Position numbers and translations under genes: made by a program
Virus record (IMG/VR): IMGVR_UViG_3300031251_000025
Coordinates: 1 to 52,577 of that record
Origin: a virus
Reading direction: 5' to 3' (one strand)
DNA: 52,577 nt
Shown here: positions 29,379-38,934 of the stretch, one piece after another
Layout: every line of letters begins with the position of its first letter
Numbering within the stretch: position 1 is the first letter of the stretch
The notes under the pieces: generated by a model
Told to the model about the DNA's origin: nothing
Database searches by the model: none
What the model saw: the letters and a program-made list of their open reading frames with translations, nothing else

Positions 29379-30968
29379 ATGGCAACATCTGCGAAACTGC
29401 CCTTTGTCGGGTATCAGGAAATCGACAACTCCGGGGTGCTCCCTGTCCTCCTGAATGGAGCGCATGGCGTCATCACCCCCACCCTGTTCGGGCCCACCGA
29501 CAAGCCCTACAAGATCACCACGCTCCAGGACTTCCAGAACACCTTCGGTGGCGCTGACGCCATCCGCTCCCCGTTCTATCCCCAGATCAAGAGGGCCTTC
29601 CAGCGGGGTGCCTCCTTGTTCGTCCAGCGTCTGGTCGCTTCGGATGCCGCAGCTGCGGCTATCACTGTGGGGGATACCAACTGGCTGAAGGCCAGCAGCA
29701 ACTTCACCATCGCTGCTAAGACCGTGGGTTCCTGGGCCAACGGCGTCCTGGGACTGGACTTCGTGAGCGGCGCAGCCAATGGCGGTCTCTGGGCGCTGAA
29801 GACCCGGTATGCCCCCAACACGGATCTGGAAGAGGTGTTCGTCACCCCCGCTGGTGGGACCATCGAAGACCTCTTCAACTTGATCAACCTGTGGTCCAAG
29901 CTGATCACCGTCACCGTCACCGGCACTGTGATTGCCCCCGCCACCACCACTGCCACGGAATTGATGGGCACCACCGGCTCGGATGGCACCTGGGGCACCT
30001 CCACCCCGGACCCCAAGACTGTCGCCGTGAACGCCCTCTTCACCAACTTCCATGACGTCCTCAACATGGACACGCTCTGCGCCCTGGGTGTCTACACCGT
30101 CGCTCACGCCCAGAACCTGATCACCTACGCTGAGAGTCGTGAGGATTTCATCGGCCTGTATGAAATCGATCCCAACTCCACTCCTGATGAGGCCCAGACC
30201 CTCCTGGATGGGGACCTGGCCACCGTCAATTCCACCTACTTCGCCGTCTACTTCGGCACCGCTCTCACTGCCTACAACAGTGACCTGGGTGTTGACGTAG
30301 CGGGTGGTGTTCTGATGGACGTCATCGGTGCCTACAGCTACAACGATACTGTGGGTGCCCGTTTCATGGCTCCTGCTGGTTCCCAGCGTGGTCTGCTCCC
30401 CAACGTGAAGACCTTTGCCCTCAACCTGCTCAGCCCTGCTCGCAAGACTGTGGCTGATGCTCTCGTGGGTAGCGGCTGCAACGTGATCGGCAGCCACCCC
30501 TCCTTCGGCCCTGTGATCTGGGGGGCTTCCACTTTCAACAAGGGCATGTCGGCCAAGGGACCTGCCGGCACCGTTTCCGCCCTGGACGCCATCCACGTGC
30601 GCCGCATGTTGATCGACCTGCATGAGAACCTCCAGCCGATTTACACCAGCAAGCTGTTCGATCCCATGCTGCCCAAGACCTGGCGTGCTGCCTACAACAA
30701 GGTCAAGCCGATCCTGTCCATGCTGGAGAAGGCCAGCGCCATCTATCCTGGTTGGGTCTACTACGGTGACCAAGATGCTTCTGTCGTCACCGATGCTCGC
30801 TACAACGATCCCACTGATCTGGCTGTCGGCAAATACAAGGTCAAGATCAGCATGGTCCCTGTCGGCTTCATCAACGAAATCGACCTCACCAGCGAAGTGA
30901 ACAGCCTCCTGTCCATGTTCAACACGGCTGTCTCTGCCCAGGGCGGCTCGATGCCGAGTGCCACCTAA
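29379..30968 (+). CDS. Contractile tail sheath protein
   Basis: 529 residues, ATG behind GGAGG. Near the N-terminus, TLFGPTDKPYKITTLQDFQN and AFQRGASLFVQRLVASD are the phage sheath pattern; the C-terminal domain (IHVRRMLIDLHENLQPIYTS, KPILSMLEKASAIYPG) is the conserved inner domain that wraps the tube. High-expression codon style. The next gene is the tube. A long antisense frame over this gene is not a gene. Confidence 0.9.
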   Translation: MATSAKLPFVGYQEIDNSGVLPVLLNGAHGVITPTLFGPTDKPYKITTLQDFQNTFGGADAIRSPFYPQIKRAFQRGASLFVQRLVASDAAAAAITVGDTNWLKASSNFTIAAKTVGSWANGVLGLDFVSGAANGGLWALKTRYAPNTDLEEVFVTPAGGTIEDLFNLINLWSKLITVTVTGTVIAPATTTATELMGTTGSDGTWGTSTPDPKTVAVNALFTNFHDVLNMDTLCALGVYTVAHAQNLITYAESREDFIGLYEIDPNSTPDEAQTLLDGDLATVNSTYFAVYFGTALTAYNSDLGVDVAGGVLMDVIGAYSYNDTVGARFMAPAGSQRGLLPNVKTFALNLLSPARKTVADALVGSGCNVIGSHPSFGPVIWGASTFNKGMSAKGPAGTVSALDAIHVRRMLIDLHENLQPIYTSKLFDPMLPKTWRAAYNKVKPILSMLEKASAIYPGWVYYGDQDASVVTDARYNDPTDLAVGKYKVKISMVPVGFINEIDLTSEVNSLLSMFNTAVSAQGGSMPSAT

Positions 30969-31016
30969 GACCGTCATCAACCTTCCCTCAACCGCTTGAA
31001 CTGAAAGGAGAACCAC

Positions 31017-31526
31017 ATGGGAGCAATTGGAATCCCCATCAACCCCCGCAAACTGTTTCGCTTCGCCATTGAGTGCGATGGACTGGAAACAGCCTACGTG
31101 CAGAAGTGCAAGATCCCCAAGACGGAAGTCAAGGTGGCCAAGCACGGTGAAGGCCCCTTCATCATCTCCACTGCCTCCAAGGTCGAGTTCGGACATGTCG
31201 AACTGGATTGCCTGAAACCTGCGGAATCGTCTGCCGTATGGTGGAAGGACTGGTTGGCCCTGGTCATCAACCTGAACGATGGGTCGATGGGCACCCCGGA
31301 CATCTACAAGAAGAACATCACCATCAATGAGTATTCCAGTGACGGTGTCACCATCGTGGACAGTTGGGAAATCGATGGCTGCTTCCCTGTGGAAATCGAT
31401 CCCTCTGAGCTGGACAAGATCGGTGAAGGCAATGCCATCGACAAGATCAAGCTGTCCTGCGATGTGATCATCCCTGGCAAGGGCAAGGGCCTGAGCATCA
31501 GCATCGGAGGTGCCCTCAACCTCTAA
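31017..31526 (+). CDS. Tail tube protein
   Basis: 169 residues, AAAGGAG before the ATG. It has the tube fold style of P2 FII / phage tail tube proteins: RFAIECDGLETAYVQKCKIP, KVEFGHVELDCLKPAESSAV, ITINEYSSDGVTIVDSW. It directly follows the sheath and is followed by a terminator, so the two form one highly expressed unit. Confidence 0.85.
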   Translation: MGAIGIPINPRKLFRFAIECDGLETAYVQKCKIPKTEVKVAKHGEGPFIISTASKVEFGHVELDCLKPAESSAVWWKDWLALVINLNDGSMGTPDIYKKNITINEYSSDGVTIVDSWEIDGCFPVEIDPSELDKIGEGNAIDKIKLSCDVIIPGKGKGLSISIGGALNL

Positions 31527-31561
31527 GTCTGATTCATTGCGCGCAGTGGTTTCTGTAAAAC

Positions 31562-31590
31562 AAGGGCAGGCAGAAATGTCTGCCCTTTTC
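31562..31590 (+). terminator. Terminator after tail tube gene
   Basis: AAGGGCAGGC (31562-31571) pairs with GTCTGCCCTT (31578-31587) with one wobble, loop AGAAAT, then TTCC within a T-rich end. It ends the sheath-tube unit. Confidence 0.75.
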
Positions 31591-31603
31591 CTTTGGAGGT
31601 TGT

Positions 31604-32368
31604 ATGACCGAGAATGCGCCAGTGGACATGATGGCACTCCTGTATGGCCTGAGTGACGTCAAAACCATCACCCTTCCCAGTGGCCGAGTTGCTACTGTCA
31701 AGGAAATGACTGGCAAAGAACAGCGGAACTTTACGGACAAAGTCAAGGTCATGAATGGCACCGCCATCAACGAACTTCTGGCTGCATGCGTGGATTCCTT
31801 GGATGAAGCAGATCTGCCTTCTGACTACAAGGCCAAGATGGATCTGGTCACCAGTCTCCTGTCCGGGGATCGTCAGGCCCTGCTCTTCAATATTCGGAGG
31901 GAATCCATGGGCGATGACTTCAATTTCAAGACCAAGTGTCCCCAATGTGCCGTGGAAAGCGAGTGGGAGGTCAACCTGTCAGATGTGGACTCATTCCCCA
32001 TCACTCCCTATCCCATGGGGAATGAGCGCATGGTGGAGTACGATTCCACTGTGCGACCTGGGCTCCATATCCGTTTTAGCCTCATGGATGGGGTTGCAGA
32101 GATGAAGGCCCTGAAGAAGCGCAACTCCATGGACCTGCTCACGGATCTGGAACTGCGCAATCCACAGTTCCTGAACAACGGTGTCTACACCCCCATACTT
32201 CTGAACAAGGTTGGGGACAAACTCCTGGCAGAACTGCGCAAGACCGTGCGGGAGCACGAGGGTTTCCAGGACACGTCGGTGAAGATCAACTGCGCCAACT
32301 GCGCCACCGAGGTTTCCTTTGACCTCCTGGAGCAGCCGGATTTTATGATCCCCAGCGTGATCTCCTAG
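31604..32368 (+). CDS. Tail assembly chaperone / baseplate-hub-associated protein with zinc ribbon
   Basis: 254 residues, TTTGGAGG before the ATG. The N-terminal half is helical; four Cys in two pairs, TKCPQCAVES (near 113) and INCANCATEV (near 231), can bind zinc, like T4 gp26-type hub-associated proteins. It lies between tube and tape measure, the place of tail assembly chaperones. The last 46 bases overlap an open -1 frame that runs to 32508, so a longer product probably arises by frameshift. Confidence 0.65.
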   Translation: MTENAPVDMMALLYGLSDVKTITLPSGRVATVKEMTGKEQRNFTDKVKVMNGTAINELLAACVDSLDEADLPSDYKAKMDLVTSLLSGDRQALLFNIRRESMGDDFNFKTKCPQCAVESEWEVNLSDVDSFPITPYPMGNERMVEYDSTVRPGLHIRFSLMDGVAEMKALKKRNSMDLLTDLELRNPQFLNNGVYTPILLNKVGDKLLAELRKTVREHEGFQDTSVKINCANCATEVSFDLLEQPDFMIPSVIS

Positions 32369-32508
32369 CCAACTGGTATTACCTCGCCAAAGGGGGAGCA
32401 CAGCTGGGGTTCGCTGATTATCTGAGTTTAAGTATCTCGGAAAGGAAGGCCCTGTTACATATTCACGATAAACAACTTGCACATGAAGCCAAAATAGCTG
32501 AGGGGTGA
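32323..32508 (+). CDS. Frameshift (-1) extension of tail assembly chaperone
   Basis: In the -1 frame, after a TGA at 32320, an open frame reads QRDLLANWYYLAKGGAQLGF, then ADYLSLSISERKALLHIHDK, and ends at TGA 32508, right before the tape measure gene. It is clearly protein-like (LLxNWYYLAK, LSLSISERKALL) but contains no ATG, GTG or TTG before this conserved-looking part, so it can only be made by frameshift. Candidate slip sites in the overlap are GATTTTATG (32350 region) and ATCCCCAGC. Paired chaperones by -1 shift before the tape measure are common in phages. Confidence 0.65.
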   Translation, partial: PPGAAGFYDPQRDLLANWYYLAKGGAQLGFADYLSLSISERKALLHIHDKQLAHEAKIAEG

Positions 32509-32512
32509 ACTG

Positions 32513-34858
32513 ATGGACATGTTGGGAATGGGAGTTTCAATTGTCCTTCGTGACTTGTTCTCTCGTCAAGCTGGCAACATCGGGGCATCCTCTGCCCGGT
32601 TAACCAAACAGATGCAAGGGGATGCTCTGAAGACCACTGCAGCCTGGAAGACCTTTGGAGTCAGTGTTGCAGCCATGGTGGCGGGTGGAGCCTTAATTGG
32701 CTCCCTCGTCATGTTGGGCAAGGTATCTCTCCAGAAGGCCGCTGACCTGGAAGTGTTCCGGCTCCAGTTCCAGACCCTCACCAAATCCATCCAAGTAGGA
32801 AATGCTGTATTTGAACAGATGAAGACCGCAGCAGTCAACATGCCCTTTACCCTTCCCCAAGTCATGGGGGCTTCCAAAATGCTCCTGGCATATGGAATCT
32901 CAGCCCAGAACGTGGGGAAGGAATTAAAGGTGGCTGGTGACTGGGCCTCCATGTTCAATGAGCGCATTGAAGTCATGGCTCAGACTCTGGGCAAGGTTCA
33001 TACCGGAGCCTTCGGTCAGGCTATGAGGTTTGCTCAGGCTCGTGGTATCGGTTGGCGGGAACTCATGGCTGCAGGTGCTCCTGTGATCCAGGACAAGCGT
33101 GGCACCTTCAAGTCTGCCCCTGGTGCTGATCCTGAGAAGTTCATCGAAGCCTTCAACAAGGTCGTGGCGGGTAAGTTTCCCAACGCCATGCAGACCCTGA
33201 TGACTACCATTCCTGGTATGCTCACCAACATGACAGACCGGATGATCATGTTGGGTGCTGCAATCGGGGATGAGTTCAAACCCGCCATGAAGGAACTATT
33301 CCAGGACTTCATCAAAATCTTTGATCCTCAGAACCTGAAAGGATTTGCCACTGCCGTGGGTCAGGGCCTGGGATTGGTCCTGAAGGGCATCCTCTGGATT
33401 CTCACTCCTCTGCGAACCCTTATGACCTGGCTCATTGACATTAGCAAACAGCATCCCAACATTGTCAAAATCGGGGTTGTGCTCATGGCTGTTGCAGGTT
33501 CTTTGCTCTTCCTATTGGGTGCGTCTCTCCTGGTGTTTGTAGCCTGGACCAAGTTGGAACCTATCTTCTCTTCTGTGGCTTTGTCCCTCTCAGGAGTTCT
33601 CCCAGTCATTGCCCTAGTTGCAGCTGCTGCAGCAGCCCTCTACATGACCTGGACCACTAATTTCCTGGGTGTGGCGGATACCATCACCCGCTGGTGGAAC
33701 ACCGCTAAGGCTGTGTTCCTTGGTGTCTATACCCTGATTGCCAGTCTTCAAGATGGGGTAGGCAGGATGTCCATGGGCATGGCTAACAGTCTGCAAAAGG
33801 CTGGACTCCTGGATGTGACCATCTCCATCTTCATGGCCTTCTACCGAGTGTATCAGGTCTGTGCTGGACTGTGGTCAGGTCTCATGCTTGTGGCCAAAGG
33901 TGTGGGTTACTTGGGTGGAATCATCTTCTGGCTCCTGACTCCCGTATGGAACCTGATCTATGGGTTGGGCAAACTTGTGGGATTATTTACGGATGCTGGA
34001 AATGCTGCATCACCTAATACCTGGAAGGATCTGGGCAAGGTCATGGGTGCTGTTGTAGGGATCTTCTATGCCGCCCGACTCGCAGTGTGGCTCTACAACA
34101 TCAGTTTGGCAGGTGGCAAGGCGTTGATGGGAGCCTACATGCTTCTCACCAATGCCACTGCTATCCGCATTGCTGCCTTCACGCTAGTTACCAAGGGAGC
34201 CACTCTTGCCACCCGCTTGTGGAATGCAGCGTTGATGGTTAACCCAATTATCCTGGTAGCTATGGGTGCTATGCTAGCTGCTTATGGGGTTGCCAAGTTG
34301 ATTGAGCATATGCGAAAATACCACACCCTCTCTTCTATGGGCAATTGGTTCTCTGAGCATCTTGGACGCGCAACTATCAATGCTGGGTGGTTGGCTCAGG
34401 CAGGAACCCTGGTCATGAAATACTGGGAGCCCTTGATGAACTTCTTTGCTGCTCTTGGCAGAGCCATAGGGACTGTCTTGGGTGGCCTCTTTACTTGGAT
34501 CAAGGACAATCTAAATTGGGCATTCAATTGGATTGGCAAACTCATAGACAAGATCCAGAATATCCCAATGTTCAAGAACATGACCGCTGCGGATCTCCCC
34601 CTGGATCCAGACAAGCGTCCTGTGCCCACTTCCACCCTAACTGTGCGTCAGGCTGAGAGTCTTTCAATTGCATCTCCTGCAGCGAAGACTAACATCATTA
34701 AAGACAGTTTGGAATCAGTCACAGCTAGCTTGAATAAATTCGCAGGGCACGGACCTGAGATGATTATGGTGACCTCACATACTCATCTGGATGGCCGAGA
34801 GATTGCCACTACCGTGACCAAGCACCAACGCAACTCCCAAGCTAATGGTTCCAACTAG
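32513..34858 (+). CDS. Tape measure protein
   Basis: 781 residues. It is mainly helical, with an N-terminal region MQTLGK-like (EVMAQTLGKVHTGAFGQAMR), a string of hydrophobic segments in the middle (for example VLMAVAGSLLFLLGASLLVF and VIALVAAAAAALYM) and a soluble C-terminus. This is the usual build of contractile-phage tape measures. At about 1.5 Angstrom per residue it would set a tail of roughly 115 nm; that number is inference. Confidence 0.85.
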   Translation: MDMLGMGVSIVLRDLFSRQAGNIGASSARLTKQMQGDALKTTAAWKTFGVSVAAMVAGGALIGSLVMLGKVSLQKAADLEVFRLQFQTLTKSIQVGNAVFEQMKTAAVNMPFTLPQVMGASKMLLAYGISAQNVGKELKVAGDWASMFNERIEVMAQTLGKVHTGAFGQAMRFAQARGIGWRELMAAGAPVIQDKRGTFKSAPGADPEKFIEAFNKVVAGKFPNAMQTLMTTIPGMLTNMTDRMIMLGAAIGDEFKPAMKELFQDFIKIFDPQNLKGFATAVGQGLGLVLKGILWILTPLRTLMTWLIDISKQHPNIVKIGVVLMAVAGSLLFLLGASLLVFVAWTKLEPIFSSVALSLSGVLPVIALVAAAAAALYMTWTTNFLGVADTITRWWNTAKAVFLGVYTLIASLQDGVGRMSMGMANSLQKAGLLDVTISIFMAFYRVYQVCAGLWSGLMLVAKGVGYLGGIIFWLLTPVWNLIYGLGKLVGLFTDAGNAASPNTWKDLGKVMGAVVGIFYAARLAVWLYNISLAGGKALMGAYMLLTNATAIRIAAFTLVTKGATLATRLWNAALMVNPIILVAMGAMLAAYGVAKLIEHMRKYHTLSSMGNWFSEHLGRATINAGWLAQAGTLVMKYWEPLMNFFAALGRAIGTVLGGLFTWIKDNLNWAFNWIGKLIDKIQNIPMFKNMTAADLPLDPDKRPVPTSTLTVRQAESLSIASPAAKTNIIKDSLESVTASLNKFAGHGPEMIMVTSHTHLDGREIATTVTKHQRNSQANGSN

Positions 34859-34867
34859 GAGTAAGCC

Positions 34868-35608
34868 ATGCCCAGTGATGTCGATAACAATGGCTTTTCG
34901 TCCTCCCCCTCCGTGCCCTCCAACCCGGCAACTGCAGCCGGCCCCAGGAAGCATGGCAGTCTTATTGACGTGATCACTCTGGCACAGTTCCCCTTCCAGT
35001 TTGAGCCTTTCACCCACAAGGATAAGTGCACCACCCACTTTGGTGAGAAGCTCATCGTGGGCCAGCGCACTGCAGGATTCCATTGGGTAGGTGGTGGCAA
35101 GGATGATGTGGAACTGGATATCTACCTGGTTGGGGCTGCCTATACGAATCCAGGAACCCCCACGCCTGGAGACATCGGGGCTGTCAGAGCCGGGGCCTTG
35201 AGTGGCTACTCGTATTGGCTCCAGGTTCCTACAGGTGGGGTCAATCCTGATGGTTCTCCTCAGATGACCATGGTCAAGAACCTGCAGCCTCCCCCAGCAT
35301 TGAGTGACTCTGACGCTGCCAAGAACAGAATTACAGCTGACCGGGTATCTGCCAATAACGCAGTTCTGAACCAAATTGCTGCCTTCAAGGGTCTTATTCG
35401 TCCACAGGATGACATTGGGGCACCCCACCCCCTATTCATCAACATCGGTGGCCTCTACACTGGAATTCAGTTTCTTTTGGAGGACCTAGAAGTGACCTAC
35501 ATCTCCAGAAACCTGGATTCTCTGGTTCCTTATGAAGCATCCATTAAACTGAAACTTGCTGCACTTGGGGATGCCACCAAGTATTCCGGGTCAGGAGCTA
35601 AGAAATGA
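34868..35608 (+). CDS. Baseplate/tail protein, P2 gpU-like C-terminus
   Basis: 246 residues, AGGAG before the ATG. The N-terminal 30 residues are Ser/Pro/Asn-rich. The C-terminal region HPLFINIGGLYTGIQFLLED and RNLDSLVPYEASIKLKLAAL resembles the gpU/tube-initiator fold that caps the baseplate end of the tube. It lies right after the tape measure and overlaps the gpX-like gene by 4 bases. Confidence 0.65.
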   Translation: MPSDVDNNGFSSSPSVPSNPATAAGPRKHGSLIDVITLAQFPFQFEPFTHKDKCTTHFGEKLIVGQRTAGFHWVGGGKDDVELDIYLVGAAYTNPGTPTPGDIGAVRAGALSGYSYWLQVPTGGVNPDGSPQMTMVKNLQPPPALSDSDAAKNRITADRVSANNAVLNQIAAFKGLIRPQDDIGAPHPLFINIGGLYTGIQFLLEDLEVTYISRNLDSLVPYEASIKLKLAALGDATKYSGSGAKK

Positions 35609-35925
35609 TCAACGTCCCTATTCATGCCCTCACCACGCGTTGTCCCCTCATCCTTATCAACGGGGTTCCTGAGTGGAGCATCCGTGTCCCTTTCGCGTGT
35701 AAGGACCGGCCTGATGACTCTGCTTATGAAACTCAACCCAGGGACACTCTTCCCAAGTTGGCTTTTAGGTTCCTGAATGATGTCAAACTGTGGTGGGTGA
35801 TCTGGGACGACAATTCGGATGTGCTGTCAGGCTCCCCCATGTATCTGGAACCCGGTGTTCTTCTGCGCATCCCCTCAAAGCAAACTGTAGAATCGGAGAT
35901 TCTCCATGACGGTCAACAGCTATAG
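35605..35925 (+). CDS. P2 gpX / LysM-like baseplate protein
   Basis: 106 residues. The C-terminal half DTLPKLAFRFLNDVKLWWVI, then YLEPGVLLRIPS is a clear LysM/gpX-type module (start helix, WWxIxDxN, then PGxxLxIP). Such small proteins join hub and tube at the baseplate. ATGA-style overlap with the upstream gene; the downstream gene starts inside it. Confidence 0.8.
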   Translation: MINVPIHALTTRCPLILINGVPEWSIRVPFACKDRPDDSAYETQPRDTLPKLAFRFLNDVKLWWVIWDDNSDVLSGSPMYLEPGVLLRIPSKQTVESEILHDGQQL

Positions 35926-37168
35926 TGGAGTTGAGGTCTTTGTCACAATTGGTGGCAAACTGTTCAAGTCTGAAGACCTGAATATGTTTCAGGTGGATAT
36001 CATCGACAAGGACGAAGGCGACAACGAGGTTGACATCCACTGCTATGACAGTGACTTTGCAATCTCAGACAGCACCCTCTTTCGAGTCGGTGCTGTCCTG
36101 AGTATTAAGTGGGGCTATTCCACGACTGGCATCTTTAGTGGAGAGCGCACTGGCTATGTGCTGATGAAGTCCTCCACGGAATACGACAAGCACGGGATTA
36201 TTTCCGTCATCCATGCCACTACCAAGAGTGCCACCTTGGCTGCTAGACGCCCTCAAAAGAACTATGGCCAGACTACCCTTGCCACCATCGTCAAGGAAGT
36301 GGCCAAAAGAAATAACCTGATGCTGAGCTTGAAGGGCGGCACCGAATCCCTAGATGGTTTCTCTCAGGGAAATTGGTCAGACCGTCAGATGCTGCGGGTC
36401 TTAGCAGACCGATTCGGATACCAGGTTTCCTACTCATCAGAGACAATCACTTTTGCACCAAGAGATTTCAGTGCGACCCCTGCTCTCACACTGGTATTCG
36501 GTCAGGGGGAGGATAGCACCATCATCAGTGCTAAGATGGAAGTGGACGTGCATTCCAACTTAGGTGCAGCCACCAGCACTATCATCAAGACTGTCGATCC
36601 TGGTTCTAAACTCGTGAGCTGTCACGCTTCAGGAAACCCTGCTCAAGAGTTGAATGTGTATGCCGGGGATGGTCATGACTGGGTGGCAAACGCAGTTCAG
36701 CCTCTCATAGACAAGGCAACTGTAGTCGTTACACAAAGCATGCCACAGTCACCCACGGGAGGTCTACCTGATAACCTGCCACCTGACATCCAAGCAATCC
36801 TATCTTCACCTGATTTTGCAGGCATAAACGCGGATCTTCAGGCATCCTCCATCAATCAACGGGAACAAAAGAAGCATGCAGATCTCACTGTGGACTCTGT
36901 GGGTATCCCATCTGCCCTGGCTCGTATGGTCGTGGAGGTCAAGGGTGTGTCCAAGCGTGATTCAGGGCTTTACTACATTTCTGAGGTGCACCACGCCATC
37001 AAGGTCAAGGGAACCTATGAATGTAAGTTCAAGCTAAATCGGCATGGCACCAACGCTGGCGGAGGGGCCAAGGTGAAGGCTCCTGTCAACATGCAATCCT
37101 CGCATGACTCTTCTCTCAAACCTATTTCCGCGTCTGTGAGTGCAACCACCGGGCAACTCTGGCATTAG
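35906..37168 (+). CDS. Baseplate hub protein, P2 gpD-like (late control D / gp27-like)
   Basis: 420 residues. Segments YSGVEVFVTIGGKLFKSEDL, GYVLMKSSTEYDKHGII, NWSDRQMLRVLADRFGYQV and the later KGVSKRDSGLYYISEVHHAI are the gpD pattern (two barrel domains of the hub that hold the spike). Precedes the spike gene as in P2 and Mu-type baseplates. Confidence 0.85.
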   Translation: MTVNSYSGVEVFVTIGGKLFKSEDLNMFQVDIIDKDEGDNEVDIHCYDSDFAISDSTLFRVGAVLSIKWGYSTTGIFSGERTGYVLMKSSTEYDKHGIISVIHATTKSATLAARRPQKNYGQTTLATIVKEVAKRNNLMLSLKGGTESLDGFSQGNWSDRQMLRVLADRFGYQVSYSSETITFAPRDFSATPALTLVFGQGEDSTIISAKMEVDVHSNLGAATSTIIKTVDPGSKLVSCHASGNPAQELNVYAGDGHDWVANAVQPLIDKATVVVTQSMPQSPTGGLPDNLPPDIQAILSSPDFAGINADLQASSINQREQKKHADLTVDSVGIPSALARMVVEVKGVSKRDSGLYYISEVHHAIKVKGTYECKFKLNRHGTNAGGGAKVKAPVNMQSSHDSSLKPISASVSATTGQLWH

Positions 37169-37176
37169 AGGTAATC

Positions 37177-38046
37177 ATGATAAATTCTTTTGGTGAGTTT
37201 ATTCAGCGCATTATGGAGTCTGGCCTGGAGGCTATTGGCCTATATTATGGTGTGTATCGAGCCAGCATCATCGACAATGCAGATCCCAAGAACCAGGGAA
37301 GGTTGATGCTACACTGTGAGCAGGTACACGGTTCTAGCTGGCCTGAAGTCTGGAGTTGGCCTGAGACCCCATACGCTGGTAATGGATTCGGTTTCTGGGC
37401 TATTCCTGATATTGGGGAATACGTCTATGTGCGGTTTGATCATGGCCGCCCAGACAAACCCATCTGGCACGGTGGTTGGTGGGGAGACCAGGATATGACT
37501 GATGACATGGTCCCTGGAAAGGTTGTATTAGCCACAGCGGAAGGCTTAAAGATTGTCATAGACCGAACGGCGGGCAGCATCCTACTGGAACAGTCTCCCG
37601 GCAACAGTGTGTTGATTGACCCCACTCAAATCTACCTGACGAGTGATGGGGACATCAAGTGTGAGGGCAAGAACGTCACGGTTCAGTCCATGGGAGCCGT
37701 GGAAGTCAGCGCACAAGGCACATGCTATGTGGAAGCCTTTGATGAAATACGCGTTACATCCCTGGGTTTGATCAAGATCGATGCTGCTGACAACATCGAC
37801 ATCACCTGCTCAGCTTTCGTCTCCATCTACTCTGCCAACACGCTTACGTTGCAAAGCGATACTCTTGTGGACATTGTCAGTCTGACTGCCATTAACGTGT
37901 CAGCCCCCACTCTCAATTTCACGGGTGAGTTTAATCTACTGGGGAACGGGACTGTTGATGGCACTTTCCTCTCCACCCAGAACTCTGCACATCATGTTCA
38001 CCCCTTGGATATTCCCAACAACACTGCTCTTGAGGGGCCAGTATGA
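37177..38046 (+). CDS. Baseplate spike, P2 gpV / gp5-like
   Basis: 289 residues. Residues 20-115 form the OB-fold (YYGVYRASIIDNADPKNQGR, FWAIPDIGEYVYVRFDHGRP, PIWHGGWWG). The rest is a regular beta-helix (short repeats such as GAVEVSAQGTCYVEAFDEIR), ending in NSAHHVHPLDIP, a His-rich apex of the type that binds iron in P2 and related spikes. Membrane-piercing tip of the tail. Confidence 0.85.
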   Translation: MINSFGEFIQRIMESGLEAIGLYYGVYRASIIDNADPKNQGRLMLHCEQVHGSSWPEVWSWPETPYAGNGFGFWAIPDIGEYVYVRFDHGRPDKPIWHGGWWGDQDMTDDMVPGKVVLATAEGLKIVIDRTAGSILLEQSPGNSVLIDPTQIYLTSDGDIKCEGKNVTVQSMGAVEVSAQGTCYVEAFDEIRVTSLGLIKIDAADNIDITCSAFVSIYSANTLTLQSDTLVDIVSLTAINVSAPTLNFTGEFNLLGNGTVDGTFLSTQNSAHHVHPLDIPNNTALEGPV

Positions 38047-38510
38047 ATACCAGTGTATCCAGCGTCCTAGCCACTGAACGATTGGCCTTACAAAAGGCCC
38101 AACTCGTAGTATCCATGGCTGCAATGGTAGTTTCCAAAGCCCGTATGGTAGCCAGGGGAACATCCGCGTTAGCTTTGGGGCCTATCGGTGCCCTTAAAGG
38201 GGCAGGAATTGTCGCAGCTACAAATGCAATTGGTGCCAACAACCTGCAGATGGTCAAACAGTTGGCAAATATCACCACTCAGCAGACTGCATGGGCAACA
38301 ATCAATCAACTACAAGCTGCCTTGCGGTATGCACACGGGGGCAAAACCACCCTGATACTGCAACAAATCCATGATCAGATTGCTCTCATTAAACAAGCTG
38401 AGAAGGACGCGCTGATGATACGGGATTTAGTGAGAAACGCCATTCCTGACATCATGAAGTTAGTTCGTGAAGTCCAAGACCTTTCTGACTCCATCAAAAA
38501 GATTGTGTAG
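38043..38510 (+). CDS. Small baseplate-region protein, 155 residues
   Basis: ATGA-type overlap with the spike gene. All-helical, Ala/Leu/Gln-rich (AQLVVSMAAMVVSKARMVAR; LQQIHDQIALIKQAEKDALM) with a Gly-rich ALALGPIGALKGAGIVAATN stretch. It may bind the spike or act as its chaperone; that is position-based. Family unknown. Confidence 0.55.
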   Translation: MNTSVSSVLATERLALQKAQLVVSMAAMVVSKARMVARGTSALALGPIGALKGAGIVAATNAIGANNLQMVKQLANITTQQTAWATINQLQAALRYAHGGKTTLILQQIHDQIALIKQAEKDALMIRDLVRNAIPDIMKLVREVQDLSDSIKKIV

Positions 38511-38518
38511 GAGCTACC

Positions 38519-38926
38519 GTGGCAACCTCCAACCAACAGCTTTCTGGGTTTGGCTTTCCCATAACACAGCGGGGATTACCCCAGGGTGTGCTACGCTTTA
38601 TCAAAAACAACACTGCCCAGATTGTCAAGGAGTCTATCCAACAGATCCTCATGACAGTGCCTGGAGAACGGTTCTTCAATCCTGAGTGGGGATGCCGAGC
38701 CCGGTTGCTTCTGTTTGAACCCTCAGCAGCCACTACCAAGGAAACTATGCAGAGCCTCGTGTATGAGGCTCTCATACGTTGGGAACCCAGAATCGTTCTA
38801 ACCCCCGATGGTGTGACTATCACCGAAACCTACTCCCCCAAGAACAAGTATGCAATTGACGTTGTATACACGCTGAAGAGTCCTGGGCAAACTTCTGGTT
38901 CACAACACACGACCGTCATCTATTAG
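38519..38926 (+). CDS. Baseplate wedge, gp25/gpW-like
   Basis: 135 residues, GTG start behind AGGAGC. Contains IVKESIQQILMTVPGERFFN, then PEWGCRARLLLFEP and LVYEALIRWEPRI: the gp25/gpW (lysozyme-like wedge) pattern, with the EPR-type motif RWEPRI. The wedge triggers sheath contraction. Followed by the gpJ-like gene. Confidence 0.85.
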   Translation: MATSNQQLSGFGFPITQRGLPQGVLRFIKNNTAQIVKESIQQILMTVPGERFFNPEWGCRARLLLFEPSAATTKETMQSLVYEALIRWEPRIVLTPDGVTITETYSPKNKYAIDVVYTLKSPGQTSGSQHTTVIY

Positions 38927-38934
38927 GAGCCACC

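Noticed and set aside
29154-31637. 827-residue open frame on the minus strand across sheath and tube genes
   Set aside because: It lies wholly opposite two clear structural genes, and its translation is a Gly/Asp/His/Val-rich shadow produced by the strong C-ending codon bias of those genes. It has no own ribosome-binding site or family features.
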